Below, piece after piece: positions 26,174 to 35,943 of a stretch of DNA of 64,000 nt. The stretch is from Chromobacterium violaceum ATCC 12472. GTDB taxonomy: Bacteria; Pseudomonadota; Gammaproteobacteria; Burkholderiales; Chromobacteriaceae. The position numbers and the translations under genes were made by a program. The notes under the pieces are model-generated. The model saw only the letters and a list, made by a program, of their open reading frames with translations, searched no databases and was not told where the DNA came from. The stretch covers positions 310,001-374,000 of the forward strand of contig NC_005085.1 of NCBI RefSeq assembly GCF_000007705.1. The letters run 5' to 3'. Positions within the stretch are counted from its first letter, which is position 1. Each line of letters begins with the position of its first letter.

Positions 26174-27025
26174 CTAGTCGTGACAAGAGAAATGCAGCCT
26201 GCAAGCCAGCCGGTGGCGTGCGCCGGGCGCCAGCGCGCGGGCGTCGTCGCCGGCGTTGGCGGTTTCCACGCAGACGAAGCGCCGCCAGTCGCCGTCGGGC
26301 AGGTCTGCCAGCCTTTGCGCCTTGTCCTGAGCGGGGTTCCACACCACCGCGCTGTGCGAGCCGGCGCTTTCGATCCGGATGTCGCGCCGCCAGCCGGCGT
26401 CGCGCAGCGTGACCAGGCCGCCGCGGTAGGCGATCAGGTCGGTCTCGCCGTCGAAGCGCAAGGGCAGGGCCGGCAGGTTCACGCGCTGGTCCGCCACCTT
26501 GTCGTGCGCCGGCGCGCTCTCCAGACCCAGCAGATCGACCTTGTCGATGCCGGATACCGCGAAATAGCTGTGCAGCGCGGCGCCGACGGTTTGCGCGGCG
26601 TCGCCAAGATTGGCGGTGGTCAGCGCGATTTCCACGCCATCGGGGCCGATGCGGAAATCCAGCTCGGCGGCCAGTCCGCCGTGGCGGGGTCCGTCCAGTT
26701 TCACGTGGAACACGTCGCCGTCGCGGCCGGCGTCGCTCAGCCGCCAGACTTGCTGTCGCGCGACGCCGTGCGCCGGCAAGCCGGCATCGGAGGGGTGCGG
26801 GCCGAACCACGGCCAGCATACCGGCACGCCGCCGCGTATCGCCTTGCCGGGCTGGTAGGTGGTTTGCGGCGATAGGTAGAGCAGCGGCGGCTCCCCGTCG
26901 CGGCGGTAGTCGATCAACTGGCCGCCCAGCAGGGCGATGCGGGCGGAAAAGCGGTCGCCGGCCAGCAGGATCTGGTCGACGCCGGGCGCCAGCGTGGCGA
27001 GGCTCATGCCTTGGGGAAGGGACAT
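26174..27025 (-). CDS. D-hexose-6-phosphate mutarotase (YeaD/aldose-1-epimerase family)
   Basis: 283 residues from ATG 27025 (GGAG seven bases upstream; ATG 27037 is possible). It shows the galactose-mutarotase beta-sandwich features: RIALLGGQLIDYR, IRGGVPVCWPWFGPHP, GVARQQVWRL, ALHSYFAVSGIDKVDLLGLE (catalytic His) and the late FVCVETAN containing the catalytic Glu. It interconverts alpha and beta anomers of hexose 6-phosphates and is probably cytoplasmic. It is single and is followed by the zinc-ribbon gene in the same direction with a 77-bp gap. Confidence 0.9.
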   Translation of the reverse strand: MSLPQGMSLATLAPGVDQILLAGDRFSARIALLGGQLIDYRRDGEPPLLYLSPQTTYQPGKAIRGGVPVCWPWFGPHPSDAGLPAHGVARQQVWRLSDAGRDGDVFHVKLDGPRHGGLAAELDFRIGPDGVEIALTTANLGDAAQTVGAALHSYFAVSGIDKVDLLGLESAPAHDKVADQRVNLPALPLRFDGETDLIAYRGGLVTLRDAGWRRDIRIESAGSHSAVVWNPAQDKAQRLADLPDGDWRRFVCVETANAGDDARALAPGARHRLACRLHFSCHD

Positions 27026-27087
27026 CGCGCGCTCCATCGGAATCGGGAAAACGCCGATGATAGCGCGCGGCGGGGCGGTTCAGCGCG

Positions 27088-27528
27088 TCATTCGATCAAG
27101 CCCAGCCGCCGCCACAGCGAGCGCAGCGTCCACAGCGGGCCGATCAGCAGGAACTGCAGATCCTGGGTGAACGAGGGCTTTTTGCCTTCGCGCGCGTGGC
27201 CGGCGAACTGGCCGGTCCAGGCCAGCGCGAACACCAGCAGCGAGACGAGGCCCAGCGGCAGGCCCTGGCTCTGGGCGATGGTCAAGAGCAGCAGCGCCAT
27301 GCCGCCGAGCATGGCCATCACCAGCGCCGCCGGCTTGGACAGCCGCCAGTACCAGGCCACGGCGGCCAGCGCCGCCAGCCAGGCCCAGGGCAGCGGGCCG
27401 GGCAGCACGATCAGCATGCCCAGCAGCGACAGCGCGATCAGCGGCACGCACAACTTGTGCATGGCGATGTTGAACGGATGGCGGTGGCTTTCGTCGTAGG
27501 CCGCCAGCCATTGCGGCAGGGTCATCAT
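27088..27528 (-). CDS. DUF962/Mpo1-like membrane protein
   Basis: 146 residues. It starts with the family pattern WLAAYDESHRHPFNIAMHKLCVPLIALSLLG (the Tyr...His...Asn...His spacing of the YGL010w/Mpo1 family). At least four hydrophobic segments follow. Yeast Mpo1 is an Fe-dependent dioxygenase acting on 2-hydroxy fatty acids. The His and Asn residues are present here, but the bacterial substrate is unknown. Confidence 0.82.
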   Translation of the reverse strand: MMTLPQWLAAYDESHRHPFNIAMHKLCVPLIALSLLGMLIVLPGPLPWAWLAALAAVAWYWRLSKPAALVMAMLGGMALLLLTIAQSQGLPLGLVSLLVFALAWTGQFAGHAREGKKPSFTQDLQFLLIGPLWTLRSLWRRLGLIE

Positions 27529-27616
27529 GGTTCGCCTCCCTTTATCTGCGCTGGATCAGCCAGCGATGCGGCCGCTCGCGCTACAATCGCTCATTCCCGT
27601 CAAGACTGGAGCCAAG

Positions 27617-28333
27617 GTGTCAGACGCCGCCCAACCCCGTTACCAGCGCATCAAGGACTATATCCTGTCCGGCATCCGCGACCGCCATTTCCTGCCCGGC
27701 TGCAAGATTCCGCCGGAGCTGGAGCTGGCGCGGCAGTTCGGCGTGTCCCGCATGACGGTCAACAAGGCGGTGCGCGATCTGGCCGAGGCCGGCATCCTGC
27801 TGCGCTTCGCCGGCGACGGCACCTATGTGGCCGAGCGCAAGGCGGAGTCGCCGCTGCTGGACATCAACAACATCGCCGCCGAGATCGAGGCCCGCGGCCA
27901 TCGCCACACCGCCCAGGTGATCCTGCTGGAGGCCGTTCCGGCCAGCGAGGAGGTGGCGCTGCGGCTCAGCATGCGCGCCGGCGGCATCGTCTACCATTCG
28001 CTGATTGTCCATTGCGAGGACGATGTGCCTATCCAGCTGGAGGACCGCTACGTCAACCCGGCCTTCGCGCCCGACTACCTGCGGCAGGACTTCTCCGAGC
28101 GCACGCCCAACGATTACCTGATGCAGAGCTGTCCGCTCACCGATATCGAGCATAGCGTGGAAGCGGTGCTGCCGGGCGTGGCGGAGCAGACGCTGCTGGG
28201 CATCGCCGCCGCCGAGCCCTGCCTGCTGGTGCTGCGGCGCACCTGGTCGCACAAGAAGCTGGTCAGCTTCGCGCGGCTCACCCATCCGGGACTGCGTTAC
28301 AAACTGCGGTCGCAGACGCGCGTGAAGAAGTAA
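27617..28333 (+). CDS. hutC: HutC, GntR-family repressor of histidine utilisation
   Basis: 238 residues from GTG 27617, preceded by TGGAG; an ATG at 27527 would add 30 residues unlike the family. An N-terminal GntR winged helix (ILSGIRDRHFLPGCKIPPEL then FGVSRMTVNKAVRDL) is followed by a UTRA ligand domain (about 90-230). HutC normally binds hut operators and is released by urocanate. It stands first in the hut cluster, is separated from hutI by a terminator, and a TTGTATATACAA palindrome lies at the hutI promoter. Confidence 0.94.
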   Translation: MSDAAQPRYQRIKDYILSGIRDRHFLPGCKIPPELELARQFGVSRMTVNKAVRDLAEAGILLRFAGDGTYVAERKAESPLLDINNIAAEIEARGHRHTAQVILLEAVPASEEVALRLSMRAGGIVYHSLIVHCEDDVPIQLEDRYVNPAFAPDYLRQDFSERTPNDYLMQSCPLTDIEHSVEAVLPGVAEQTLLGIAAAEPCLLVLRRTWSHKKLVSFARLTHPGLRYKLRSQTRVKK

Positions 28334-28368
28334 ACGGTATATACAATTGGCCTGAGATGGCCGATGGA

Positions 28369-28397
28369 AAAGGGCCGCCGGATAGGCGGCCTTTTTT
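28369..28397 (+). terminator. Terminator after hutC
   Basis: GGCCGCC (28373-28379) pairs with GGCGGCC (28385-28391), flanked by A's on the left and TTTTTT on the right. It should uncouple hutC from hutIGU-H. Confidence 0.85.
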
Positions 28398-28457
28398 ATT
28401 GCCATGCAACATCAGTGCCTTGCATGAGACAGTGCGGGGAAAGATTTCCTCCAGAGC

Positions 28458-28500
28458 TTGACACCGCTACGCCAGGCGATTAATTGTATATACAAATAAC
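28458..28500 (+). promoter_or_regulatory. hutI promoter with HutC operator
   Basis: A consensus -35 TTGACA (28458-28463) is followed, at the place of the -10, by the perfect 12-bp palindrome TTGTATATACAA (28484-28495). The hutI ATG follows at 28515. TGTATA-centred palindromes are the known type of HutC/GntR operator, so repressor binding would block RNA polymerase. The exact -10 hexamer is unclear because it overlaps the operator. Confidence 0.75.
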
Positions 28501-28514
28501 CCGGCAGGACGATC

Positions 28515-29756
28515 ATGAACGTTCCCCATCCCCACCGCCCCAGCCTGTGGCTGAACGCCAGGCTGGCCACCATGGACCCGGCCCACGGCGCGCCCTACGG
28601 CGCGCTGGAAGGCCATGCGCTGCTGTTGCGTGACGGCCACATCGAGGCGGTGCTGCCGCAGGCCGAAGCGGACGCCGCCGCCTTCGACGGCGAGGTGTTC
28701 GATCTGCAGGGCCGCTGGGTCACGCCGGGCTTCGTCGATTGCCACACCCATCTGGTGTACGGTGGCAGCCGCGCCGCGGAGTGGGAAAAGCGGCTGACCG
28801 GTGTGCCTTACCAGCAGATCGCCGCCGAGGGCGGCGGCATCGTCTCCACCGTCCGCGCCACCCGCTGGCTGGACGAGGAGGAGCTGGCGCTGGCCAGCCT
28901 GCCCAGGCTCAAGGCCTTGATGGCCGAAGGCGTGACCACGGTGGAAATCAAGTCCGGCTACGGCCTGACCCTGGCTGACGAATTGAAGCAACTGGCCGCT
29001 GCGCGGCGGCTGCAGGCGTCGTTGCCGGTGGAAGTGGCGACGACCTTGCTGGCCGCGCACGCGGTGCCGCCGGAATACGCCGGCGACGCTGACGGCTATG
29101 TCGACCTGGTGGTGGAATCCATCCTGCCGGTGGCGGCGCGGGCGGGCTTGGCCGAGGCGGTGGACGCGTTCTGCGAGAGCGTGGGCTTTTCCCCGGCGCA
29201 GACCCGCCGGGTGTTCGAGGCGGCGCGCGCGCATGGCTTGAAAGTGAAGGGCCATGTCGAGCAGCTATCCAACCTCCACGGTGCCGAGCTGGTGGCCGAA
29301 TTTGGTGGCCTGTCGGCCGACCACATCGAATATCTGGACGATGCCGGCGTGGCAGCGCTGAAACGCGCCGGCACCGTGGCGGTGCTGCTGCCCGGTGCCT
29401 TCTATTTCCTGCGCGAAACGCAAAAACCGCCGGTGGACAAGCTGCGCGCCGCCGGCGTGCCGATGGCGGTGTCCACCGATCTCAATCCCGGCACCAGCCC
29501 GTTCGCGTCGATCCGGCTGGCGATGAACCAGGCCTGCGTGCTGTTCGGCCTGACGCCGGAAGAGGCGCTGGCCGGCGTCACCCGCCACGCGGCGCAAGCA
29601 TTGGGCCGGGGCGCCACCCATGGCCGGCTGGCTGCCGGCTGCGTGGCGGACCTGTTGGTCTGGGACATCGCCCATCCGGCCGAACTGGCCTACAGCGTGG
29701 GCGTGCCGCTGCTCAAGCAGCGGGTGTTCCGCGGCGCGGCTCAACATATCGACTGA
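28515..29756 (+). CDS. hutI: HutI, imidazolonepropionase
   Basis: 413 residues, the usual family length. Metal-dependent amidohydrolase features: [26 protein letters not shown] near the N-terminus, [44 protein letters not shown] and [11 protein letters not shown] with the catalytic Asp. It hydrolyses 4-imidazolone-5-propionate to N-formimidoyl-L-glutamate, step 3 of histidine breakdown. First gene after the hut operator; hutG follows 64 bases later. Confidence 0.97.
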   Translation: MNVPHPHRPSLWLNARLATMDPAHGAPYGALEGHALLLRDGHIEAVLPQAEADAAAFDGEVFDLQGRWVTPGFVDCHTHLVYGGSRAAEWEKRLTGVPYQQIAAEGGGIVSTVRATRWLDEEELALASLPRLKALMAEGVTTVEIKSGYGLTLADELKQLAAARRLQASLPVEVATTLLAAHAVPPEYAGDADGYVDLVVESILPVAARAGLAEAVDAFCESVGFSPAQTRRVFEAARAHGLKVKGHVEQLSNLHGAELVAEFGGLSADHIEYLDDAGVAALKRAGTVAVLLPGAFYFLRETQKPPVDKLRAAGVPMAVSTDLNPGTSPFASIRLAMNQACVLFGLTPEEALAGVTRHAAQALGRGATHGRLAAGCVADLLVWDIAHPAELAYSVGVPLLKQRVFRGAAQHID

Positions 29757-29820
29757 TTACCGTTCGGCCCGCCGGACGCTGCGAGCTTCCGGCCGGGACG
29801 GCGACAAAGGAAGCTTGCTC

Positions 29821-30750
29821 ATGGTGGACATGAAAATCTGGACCGGCCGCGTGGACGCGGCCGAAGGCGAGGCGGCCAAGCGCTGGCATCAGGCGGTGCA
29901 GGCCATGCCTGAAAACGGCGCGCCCGGCATCGCCATCATCGGCTTCGCCTGCGACGAGGGCGTGCGCCGCAACCAGGGCCGCGTCGGCGCGGCCGGCGGC
30001 CCGAAGACGCTGCGCAAGGCGCTGGCCAATCTGGCCTACCACCCGACCTTGCCGCTGTACGACGCCGGCGATGTGGCCTGCGCCGACGGCGATCTGGCCG
30101 CCGCGCAGCAACGATTGGGCGAGCGCGTGGCGCAGGTCATCGCCGCCGGCCATCTGCCGCTGGTGCTGGGCGGCGGCCACGAGACCGCCTACGGCCACTG
30201 GCTGGGCCTGTCGGCCGCGCATCCGGACAAACGCATCGGCGTGATCAATTTCGACGCCCATTTCGATTTGCGCCAGGCCAGCGAGGCCACCAGCGGCACG
30301 CCGTTCGCGCAGATCGCCGCCGACTGCGCCCGCCATGGCCGCGTGTTCCGCTACCTGTGCCTGGGCGTGGCCGAAACCGCCAACACCCAGGCGCTGTTCG
30401 ACACCGCCCGGCGCTTGGGCGCCGAATGGCGGCTGGACACCGACATGAACGGCTGGCAGCTGGCCGACATCCGCGGCCAGCTGGCCGAGTTCCTCGACAG
30501 CGTCGACGCCGTCTACCTGACCATAGACCTGGACGTGTTGCCGGCAGCGCAGATGCCGGCGGTGTCGGCCCCGGCCGGCTACGGCGTCGACATCGCCGTG
30601 GTGGAGGCGCTGGCTGGCCGCATCGCCAAGAGCGGCAAGCTCGCCGGCGCCGACCTGGTGGAATTCAATCCTGATTACGACATCGACAGCCATGGCGCCA
30701 AGGCGGCGGCGCGGCTGGCCTGGAGCCTGAGCCGCCACCTGCGCCGTTGA
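29821..30750 (+). CDS. hutG: HutG, formimidoylglutamase (arginase family)
   Basis: 309 residues from ATG 29821 with AAGGAAG upstream. Mn-binding motifs of the ureohydrolase fold are present: [20 protein letters not shown] and TIDLDVLP, then [10 protein letters not shown]. It splits N-formimidoyl-glutamate into glutamate and formamide, so this organism uses the formimidoylglutamase route rather than deimination to formylglutamate. It lies between hutI and hutU in one operon. Confidence 0.95.
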
Positions 30751-30788
30751 AGTTCGCGCGATTCAAGGAAAACAGAGGAGAGAGAACC

Positions 30789-32459
30789 ATGACCGACCCG
30801 CGTTTTGACCCATCCCGCCACATCCGCGCGCCGCGCGGCAACCAGCTGACATGTAAAAGCTGGCTGACCGAAGCCGCCTACCGGATGATCCAGAACAATC
30901 TGGACGCCGAAGTGGCCGAGCACCCGCAAAGCCTGGTGGTGTACGGTGGCATCGGCCGCGCCGCCCGCAATTGGGAATGCTACGACAAGATCCTGGAGAC
31001 GCTGCGGAGGCTGGAGGACGATGAAACGCTGCTGGTGCAGTCCGGCAAGCCGGTCGGCGTGTTCAAGACCCACGAGAACGCGCCGCGGGTGCTGATCGCC
31101 AACTCCAACCTGGTGCCGCACTGGGCCAACTGGGAACACTTCAACGAGCTGGATAAGAAGGGCCTGATGATGTACGGCCAGATGACGGCCGGCTCCTGGA
31201 TCTACATCGGCTCGCAAGGCATCGTCCAGGGGACGTACGAAACCTTCTTCGCCGTCGCCAACCAGCACTTCGGCGGCAAGCCGCAAGGCCGCTGGATCCT
31301 GACCGGCGGCCTGGGCGGCATGGGCGGCGCGCAGCCCTTGGCCGCCACCATGGCGGGATTCTCCATGATCGCCGTCGAATGCGACGAGACCCGCATCGAT
31401 TTCCGTCTGAAAACCCGTTACGTCGACCGCAAGGCCACCACCTTGGACGAGGCGCTGGCCATCGTCGAGGACGCCAAGCAGTCCGGTAAAGCGGTGTCAG
31501 TTGGCTTGCTCGGCAACGCCGCCGACGTGTTCGCCGAGCTGGTGGCGCGCGGCATCACCCCGGACGTGGTCACCGACCAGACCTCGGCCCACGACCCGGT
31601 GCACGGCTATCTGCCGCAAGGCTGGACCGTGGCTCAGTGGCGCGACAAGCAGAAGACCGCCGCCGCCGAAATCACCGCCGCCGCCAAAAAGTCGATGGCG
31701 GTGCAGGTGCGCGCGATGCTGACCCTGCAGCAGCGCGGCGCCGCCACGCTGGATTACGGCAACAACATCCGCCAGATGGCGCTGGAAGAGGGCGTAGAGA
31801 ACGCTTTCGACTTCCCCGGCTTCGTCCCGGCCTATGTGCGCCCGCTGTTCTGCGAAGGCATCGGTCCCTTCCGCTGGGTGGCGCTGTCCGGCGATCCGGA
31901 GGACATCTACAAGACCGACCAGAAGGTGAAGGAGCTGATCCCGGACGATCCGCACCTGCATAACTGGCTGGACATGGCCAAGGAGCGCATCGCCTTCCAG
32001 GGCCTGCCGGCGCGCATCTGCTGGGTGGGCCTGAAAGACCGCGCCCGCCTGGGCCAGGCGTTCAACGAAATGGTGAAGAACGGCGAACTGAAGGCGCCCA
32101 TCGTCATCGGCCGCGATCACCTGGACTCCGGCTCGGTCGCCAGCCCCAACCGCGAAACCGAAAGCATGCGCGACGGCTCCGACGCCGTGTCCGACTGGCC
32201 GCTCTTGAACGCCTTGCTCAACACCGCCGGCGGCGCCACCTGGGTCTCGCTGCACCACGGCGGCGGCGTGGGCATGGGCTTCAGCCAGCATTCCGGCGTG
32301 GTCATCGTCTGCGACGGGACGGATGCCGCGTCCGAGCGTCTGGGCCGCGTGCTGCGCAACGACCCGGGCACCGGCGTGATGCGCCATGCCGACGCCGGCT
32401 ACGACATCGCGGTGAATTGCGCCAGAGAGCAGGGCCTGGACCTGCCGATGCTGAAGTAA
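30789..32459 (+). CDS. hutU: HutU, urocanate hydratase
   Basis: 556 residues, normal for urocanase; ATG 30789 has a GAGGAG site. Family motifs: [16 protein letters not shown] (Rossmann NAD loop), DQTSAHDP, and [25 protein letters not shown] with the conserved NAD-contact region. It hydrates urocanate to imidazolone propionate using tightly bound NAD+. It is cytoplasmic. A long GTAG-type hairpin follows its stop codon. Confidence 0.97.
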
Positions 32460-32463
32460 AAAC

Positions 32464-32498
32464 GTAGGGCGGAAGCCCCGCCAGCGGGGCGTTCCGCC
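32464..32498 (+). repeat. REP-like palindrome (GTAG type) between hutU and the lipocalin-like gene
   Basis: GTAGGG followed by arms GGCGGAA-GCCCCGC and GCGGGGC-G-TTCCGCC around a CA loop, with one bulged base. No T-tract, so it is not a standard terminator. The GTAG head followed by a hairpin is the layout of REPs mobilised by RAYT proteins; a RAYT gene lies at 36244. It may also stabilise the hut mRNA 3' ends. Confidence 0.7.
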
Positions 32499-32519
32499 TG
32501 CATCATGGGAGATTTGGCA

Positions 32520-32906
32520 GTGCAAGCATCAGACCTGATCGGCGAATGGAAGCTGGACGACTTCATCGTCCACCGTGAAAACGGCGAAGCTTTCCATTGG
32601 CCGGGCGAGCAAAGCGGCACGCTGATCTACACCGCCAGCGGCTACGTCAGTGTCGCGCAGAACCGCCAGCCGCTGGCGAATCCCAGCCCGGAGGACGCGC
32701 AGCGCGTGTCCAACTTCTACACCGGCCGCTGGCGGCTGGGCGAGGAGGCGGGCGTGGTCTACCACACCGCTTTGCAGTCGAACGTGCCGGCGGTGATCGG
32801 CCAGACCATGCGCCGCGAAGTGGAGAAGCTGCCTGACGGGCGCTTGAAGCTGTCCGGGCAAGGACTGAAAGAAAGTGTCACCCTGATCTGGTCCCGTCTG
32901 GGCTAG
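32520..32906 (+). CDS. Lipocalin-like domain protein inside the hut operon
   Basis: 128 residues from GTG 32520, which has GGGAG seven bases upstream (ATG 32505 in the same frame lacks a ribosome site). The chain opens [10 protein letters not shown] and continues [18 protein letters not shown] and RRLSGQG-like strands, the pattern of the lipocalin-like (Lipocalin_5) small beta-barrel family. No signal peptide. It lies between hutU and hutH, so it may bind a pathway intermediate or act like the accessory HutD; both are guesses. Confidence 0.78.
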   Translation: MQASDLIGEWKLDDFIVHRENGEAFHWPGEQSGTLIYTASGYVSVAQNRQPLANPSPEDAQRVSNFYTGRWRLGEEAGVVYHTALQSNVPAVIGQTMRREVEKLPDGRLKLSGQGLKESVTLIWSRLG

Positions 32907-32950
32907 ATCGCGCAACAACAGAACATAGAGAAGCAAGAGAGACAGAAGCC

Positions 32951-34483
32951 ATGAGCATCCTCAACATTGTACCGGGCCGGCTGACGCTGGCCGAGCTGCG
33001 CCGCGTTTCACGTGAAACCGGCCTGCAACTGCAACTGGATCCGTCCAGCCACGCCGCCATCGACGCCTCCGCCGCCACCGTGGCGCGGGTGCTGTCCGAA
33101 GGCCGCACCGTCTACGGCATCAACACCGGCTTCGGCCTGCTGGCCAGCACCAAGATCGCGCCGGAAGAGCTGGAACTGCTGCAGCGCTCCATCGTGCTGT
33201 CGCACGCCGCCGGCATCGGCGCGCCGATGGATGACAGCACCGTGCGCCTGGTGATGGCGCTGAAGATCAACTCGCTGGCGCGCGGCTTCTCCGGCATCCG
33301 CCGCCAGGTGATCGAGGCGCTGGTCACGCTGTTCAACCGCCAGATCTATCCTGTGATTCCGCAAAAAGGCTCGGTCGGCGCGTCCGGCGATTTGGCGCCG
33401 CTGTCGCATATGAGCGCGGTGCTGATCGGCGAGGGCGAAGCCTTTGTCGACGGCGTGCGCGTGCCGGGTTCGGTGGCGATGCGCTCCGCCGGCCTGGAGC
33501 CGATCACGCTGGCGCCTAAGGAAGGCCTGGCCTTGCTGAACGGCACCCAGGCATCCACCGCCTTCGCGCTGGAAGGCCTGTTCGCCGCCGAAGACCTGTA
33601 CGTCTCCGCCACCGTGGCCGGCAGCCTGTCGGTGGAGGCCGCGCTGGGCAGCCGCACCCCGTTCGACGCCCGCATCCACGAAGTGCGCGGCCACCAGGGC
33701 CAGATCGACGCCGCCCGGCTGTACCGCGATTTGCTGGCGCACAGCCAGATCGAGCAATCGCATGAAAACTGCGGCAAGGTACAGGATCCGTACAGCCTGC
33801 GCTGCCAGCCGCAAGTGATGGGCGCCTGCCTGACCCAGATCCGCCAGGCGGCAGAGGTGCTGCGCGTCGAGGCCAACTCGGTGTCCGACAACCCGCTGGT
33901 GTTCGCCGGCGACAACGACATCCTGTCCGGCGGCAACTTCCACGCCGAGCCGGTGGCCTTCGCCGCCGACAACCTGGCGCTGGCCATCGCCGAAATCGGA
34001 TCCTTGTCCGAGCGCCGGATGGCGTTGTTGATCGACAGCAATCTGTCCAAGCTGCCGCCCTTCCTGGTCAACAACGGCGGCGTCAATTCCGGCTTCATGA
34101 TCGCTCAGGTGACCTCCGCCGCGCTGGCCAGCGAGAACAAGTCGCTGGCGCATCCGGCCTCGGTGGACAGCCTGCCCACCAGCGCCAACCAGGAAGACCA
34201 CGTGTCCATGGCCACTTTCGCCGGCCGCCGCTTGCGCGACATGGCCGGCAACACCGCCGGCATCCTGGCGGTGGAGCTCTTGGCGGCCTGCCAGGGCATA
34301 GACTTCCGCGCGCCGCACCAATCCAGCGACAAGCTGGAGGCGGCCAAGGGCATGCTGCGCGAGCAGGTGCCGTTCTACGACAAGGACCGCTATTTCGCGC
34401 CTGACATCGAGAAGGCGGCGGCGCTGGTGGCCAGCGGCCGTTTCAATAGCCTGGTGGATGGCGAGGTATTGCCGTCGCTGTAA
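32951..34483 (+). CDS. hutH: HutH, histidine ammonia-lyase
   Basis: 510 residues. The MIO prosthetic group forms from Ala-Ser-Gly in [25 protein letters not shown] near the N-terminus and [15 protein letters not shown] are further family signatures. It removes ammonia from L-histidine to give trans-urocanate, the first pathway step and the source of the HutC inducer. Last gene of the hut operon; a terminator follows at 34543. Confidence 0.97.
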   Translation: MSILNIVPGRLTLAELRRVSRETGLQLQLDPSSHAAIDASAATVARVLSEGRTVYGINTGFGLLASTKIAPEELELLQRSIVLSHAAGIGAPMDDSTVRLVMALKINSLARGFSGIRRQVIEALVTLFNRQIYPVIPQKGSVGASGDLAPLSHMSAVLIGEGEAFVDGVRVPGSVAMRSAGLEPITLAPKEGLALLNGTQASTAFALEGLFAAEDLYVSATVAGSLSVEAALGSRTPFDARIHEVRGHQGQIDAARLYRDLLAHSQIEQSHENCGKVQDPYSLRCQPQVMGACLTQIRQAAEVLRVEANSVSDNPLVFAGDNDILSGGNFHAEPVAFAADNLALAIAEIGSLSERRMALLIDSNLSKLPPFLVNNGGVNSGFMIAQVTSAALASENKSLAHPASVDSLPTSANQEDHVSMATFAGRRLRDMAGNTAGILAVELLAACQGIDFRAPHQSSDKLEAAKGMLREQVPFYDKDRYFAPDIEKAAALVASGRFNSLVDGEVLPSL

Positions 34484-34492
34484 CGTGGATGG

Positions 34493-34524
34493 GTAGGGTG
34501 CGTCACCCGAAAGGGCGACGCACC
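34493..34524 (+). repeat. REP-like palindrome (GTAG type) after hutH
   Basis: GTAG (34493-34496), then GGTGCGTC pairs with GACGCACC, inner CCC with GGG, and a GAAA tetraloop. Same design as the element at 32464. Not followed by T's. Confidence 0.75.
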
Positions 34525-34542
34525 GTCAAATGTAAGTCGCGA

Positions 34543-34568
34543 GGGCAGGCCGGATGGCTTGCCCTTTT
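34543..34568 (+). terminator. hut operon terminator
   Basis: GGGCAGGCC pairs with GGCTTGCCC (one G-T pair) around a GGAT loop, followed by TTTT, 60 bases after the hutH stop. Confidence 0.7.
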
Positions 34569-34592
34569 GTCTGCATGGCACGCGCCGGATGC

Positions 34593-35450
34593 TTAGCGTG
34601 CGACGCGGAAACCTATGTAATTGGCGCGGAAATCCGCATCGATGGAATGGTAGGTGTCGATGCCCACCGACTTGGCGTCATACGACCAAGCGCCGCCCCG
34701 ATATAGGTAAGCCATGCAGGTCTGGTTGTCCTCGCCCGGTTTGGAACGGATCGGCACGCAGGTGGACACCCATTCGCTGACATTGCCGACCATGTCGTAC
34801 AAGCCGAAGCGATTGGGCGCGAACGACGCGACCGGCGCGGTCTTTTTGCCATCCCAGCGGCTGCCGCAACCGTTGCAGTTGCCGCGGTTTTTCCCCAGCT
34901 TGGTGCCCCAGGCGAAGCGGGCGTGGGAACCCGCCGCCGCCGCGTATTCCCACTCCTCCGAAGTCGGCAGGCGATAGCGCTGCCCGGTTTTCTGGCTGAG
35001 CCAGTCGACATAGCGCTGCGCGTCGTTCCAGCTGACGTGGATGACCGGACGATCGCCCCGTCCCCAACCTTCGTCATAGGGGTAGTTGCAGGGGCTGCCG
35101 GCTTGGCAGGGCGGCTGGTTCGGCCGGGTTTGGTATGCCCAGCCGGTGTCGGGTTCCTGGCAGCCGCCATCATCGACGCAGGCATCCCATTGCGCGAAGG
35201 TGACGGCGGTAGCCGATAGTTGAAACGGCGCGATCTGTAGGGTTTGCCGCAGGTATTTTTCTGGCGGGCAGACGCGTCCTTCTTTCCATCCCGGGCAGGC
35301 GTCGGTTTGCCATTCTCCCGCGGGGATGTCGACCATCCGGGGCAACGTTTCCGCCATGACCGGGGTGCTGAGTCCGGCGAGGGCAAGCAGGCTGGCGAGT
35401 CGGATATGGCGGCTTGGCTTGGTTTGTACCGAGGGAAGATGTGGCTTCAT
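34593..35450 (-). CDS. Exported formylglycine-generating-enzyme (SUMF1)-like protein
   Basis: 285 residues. A signal peptide (LASLLALAGLSTPVMAET) is followed by an FGE-sulfatase fold: MVDIPAGEWQTD, PVIHVSWNDAQRYVDWLS, YRLPTSEEWEYAAAAG, FGLYDMVGNVSEW and ending YIGFRVAR. Many Cys residues (about 11) suggest disulfides. Family members either make formylglycine in sulfatases or are non-catalytic domains in anchored proteins. No sulfatase is nearby, and the Cys pair of true FGEs cannot be assigned by eye, so the activity is open. Confidence 0.85.
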   Translation of the reverse strand: MKPHLPSVQTKPSRHIRLASLLALAGLSTPVMAETLPRMVDIPAGEWQTDACPGWKEGRVCPPEKYLRQTLQIAPFQLSATAVTFAQWDACVDDGGCQEPDTGWAYQTRPNQPPCQAGSPCNYPYDEGWGRGDRPVIHVSWNDAQRYVDWLSQKTGQRYRLPTSEEWEYAAAAGSHARFAWGTKLGKNRGNCNGCGSRWDGKKTAPVASFAPNRFGLYDMVGNVSEWVSTCVPIRSKPGEDNQTCMAYLYRGGAWSYDAKSVGIDTYHSIDADFRANYIGFRVAR

Positions 35451-35570
35451 TGCGGCTTGCGTGAATGGAGTGCGCCCATTTTAGCGCGTGTCATGATTGG
35501 GAAAATATTGGCCTTGTACTGTGGCGGATGGTTATGTACCTGCTGCGCGGACGGATGGCTTGGGTGTCGG

Positions 35571-35711
35571 TTCCGCCCAGCGAGCGGGCCAGGGGCTGTG
35601 CGGCCAGCCCCTTGGCGATCCCAGGCCGCCCCAGCAGCGCGGCGAAACCCCGTCTCCAAAACCCTTTCCAAGGCGCTGCCCAACTCGCGGGGCGCAAGCG
35701 TCGTCCCGCTC
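35571..35711 (+). repeat. Dispersed ~140-bp repeat, copy A
   Basis: Starts TTCCGCCCAG and ends CCCGCTC. It is clearly alike (about four bases in five by eye) to the reverse complement of 35944-36083; the best block is GCGGCCAGCCCC...CCCAGGCCGCCCC...GCGAAACCCCG. It contains one arm of a shorter perfect inverted repeat (AACCCTTTCCAAGG at 35660-35673, matched by 35733-35746). Confidence 0.75.
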
Positions 35712-35943
35712 TGACAGGGGGGCGGTTTAAAACCTTGGAAAGGGTTGCGGAGCCGGCTTGCGCTGATGGAGAGGGGCGGCATCGGTTCGGTTCTACGGCG
35801 CGAGAACTAACAATTTAGCGAGATGGAACGATATATCCATGCCTTGCCTGCAAAACGAGATGTATATCGATAGTCTCCTGCTTTCCCCTTCCGCGCGCGC
35901 TGCTCAAAAATCGTCCGGTCAGGTTTTAAGCCGCCGCTTGCTT

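Noticed and set aside
25545-26819. 424-codon minus-strand frame extending the zinc-ribbon protein
   Set aside because: The extension is Arg-rich shadow sequence of the mutarotase gene; the family-like start is ATG 26096.
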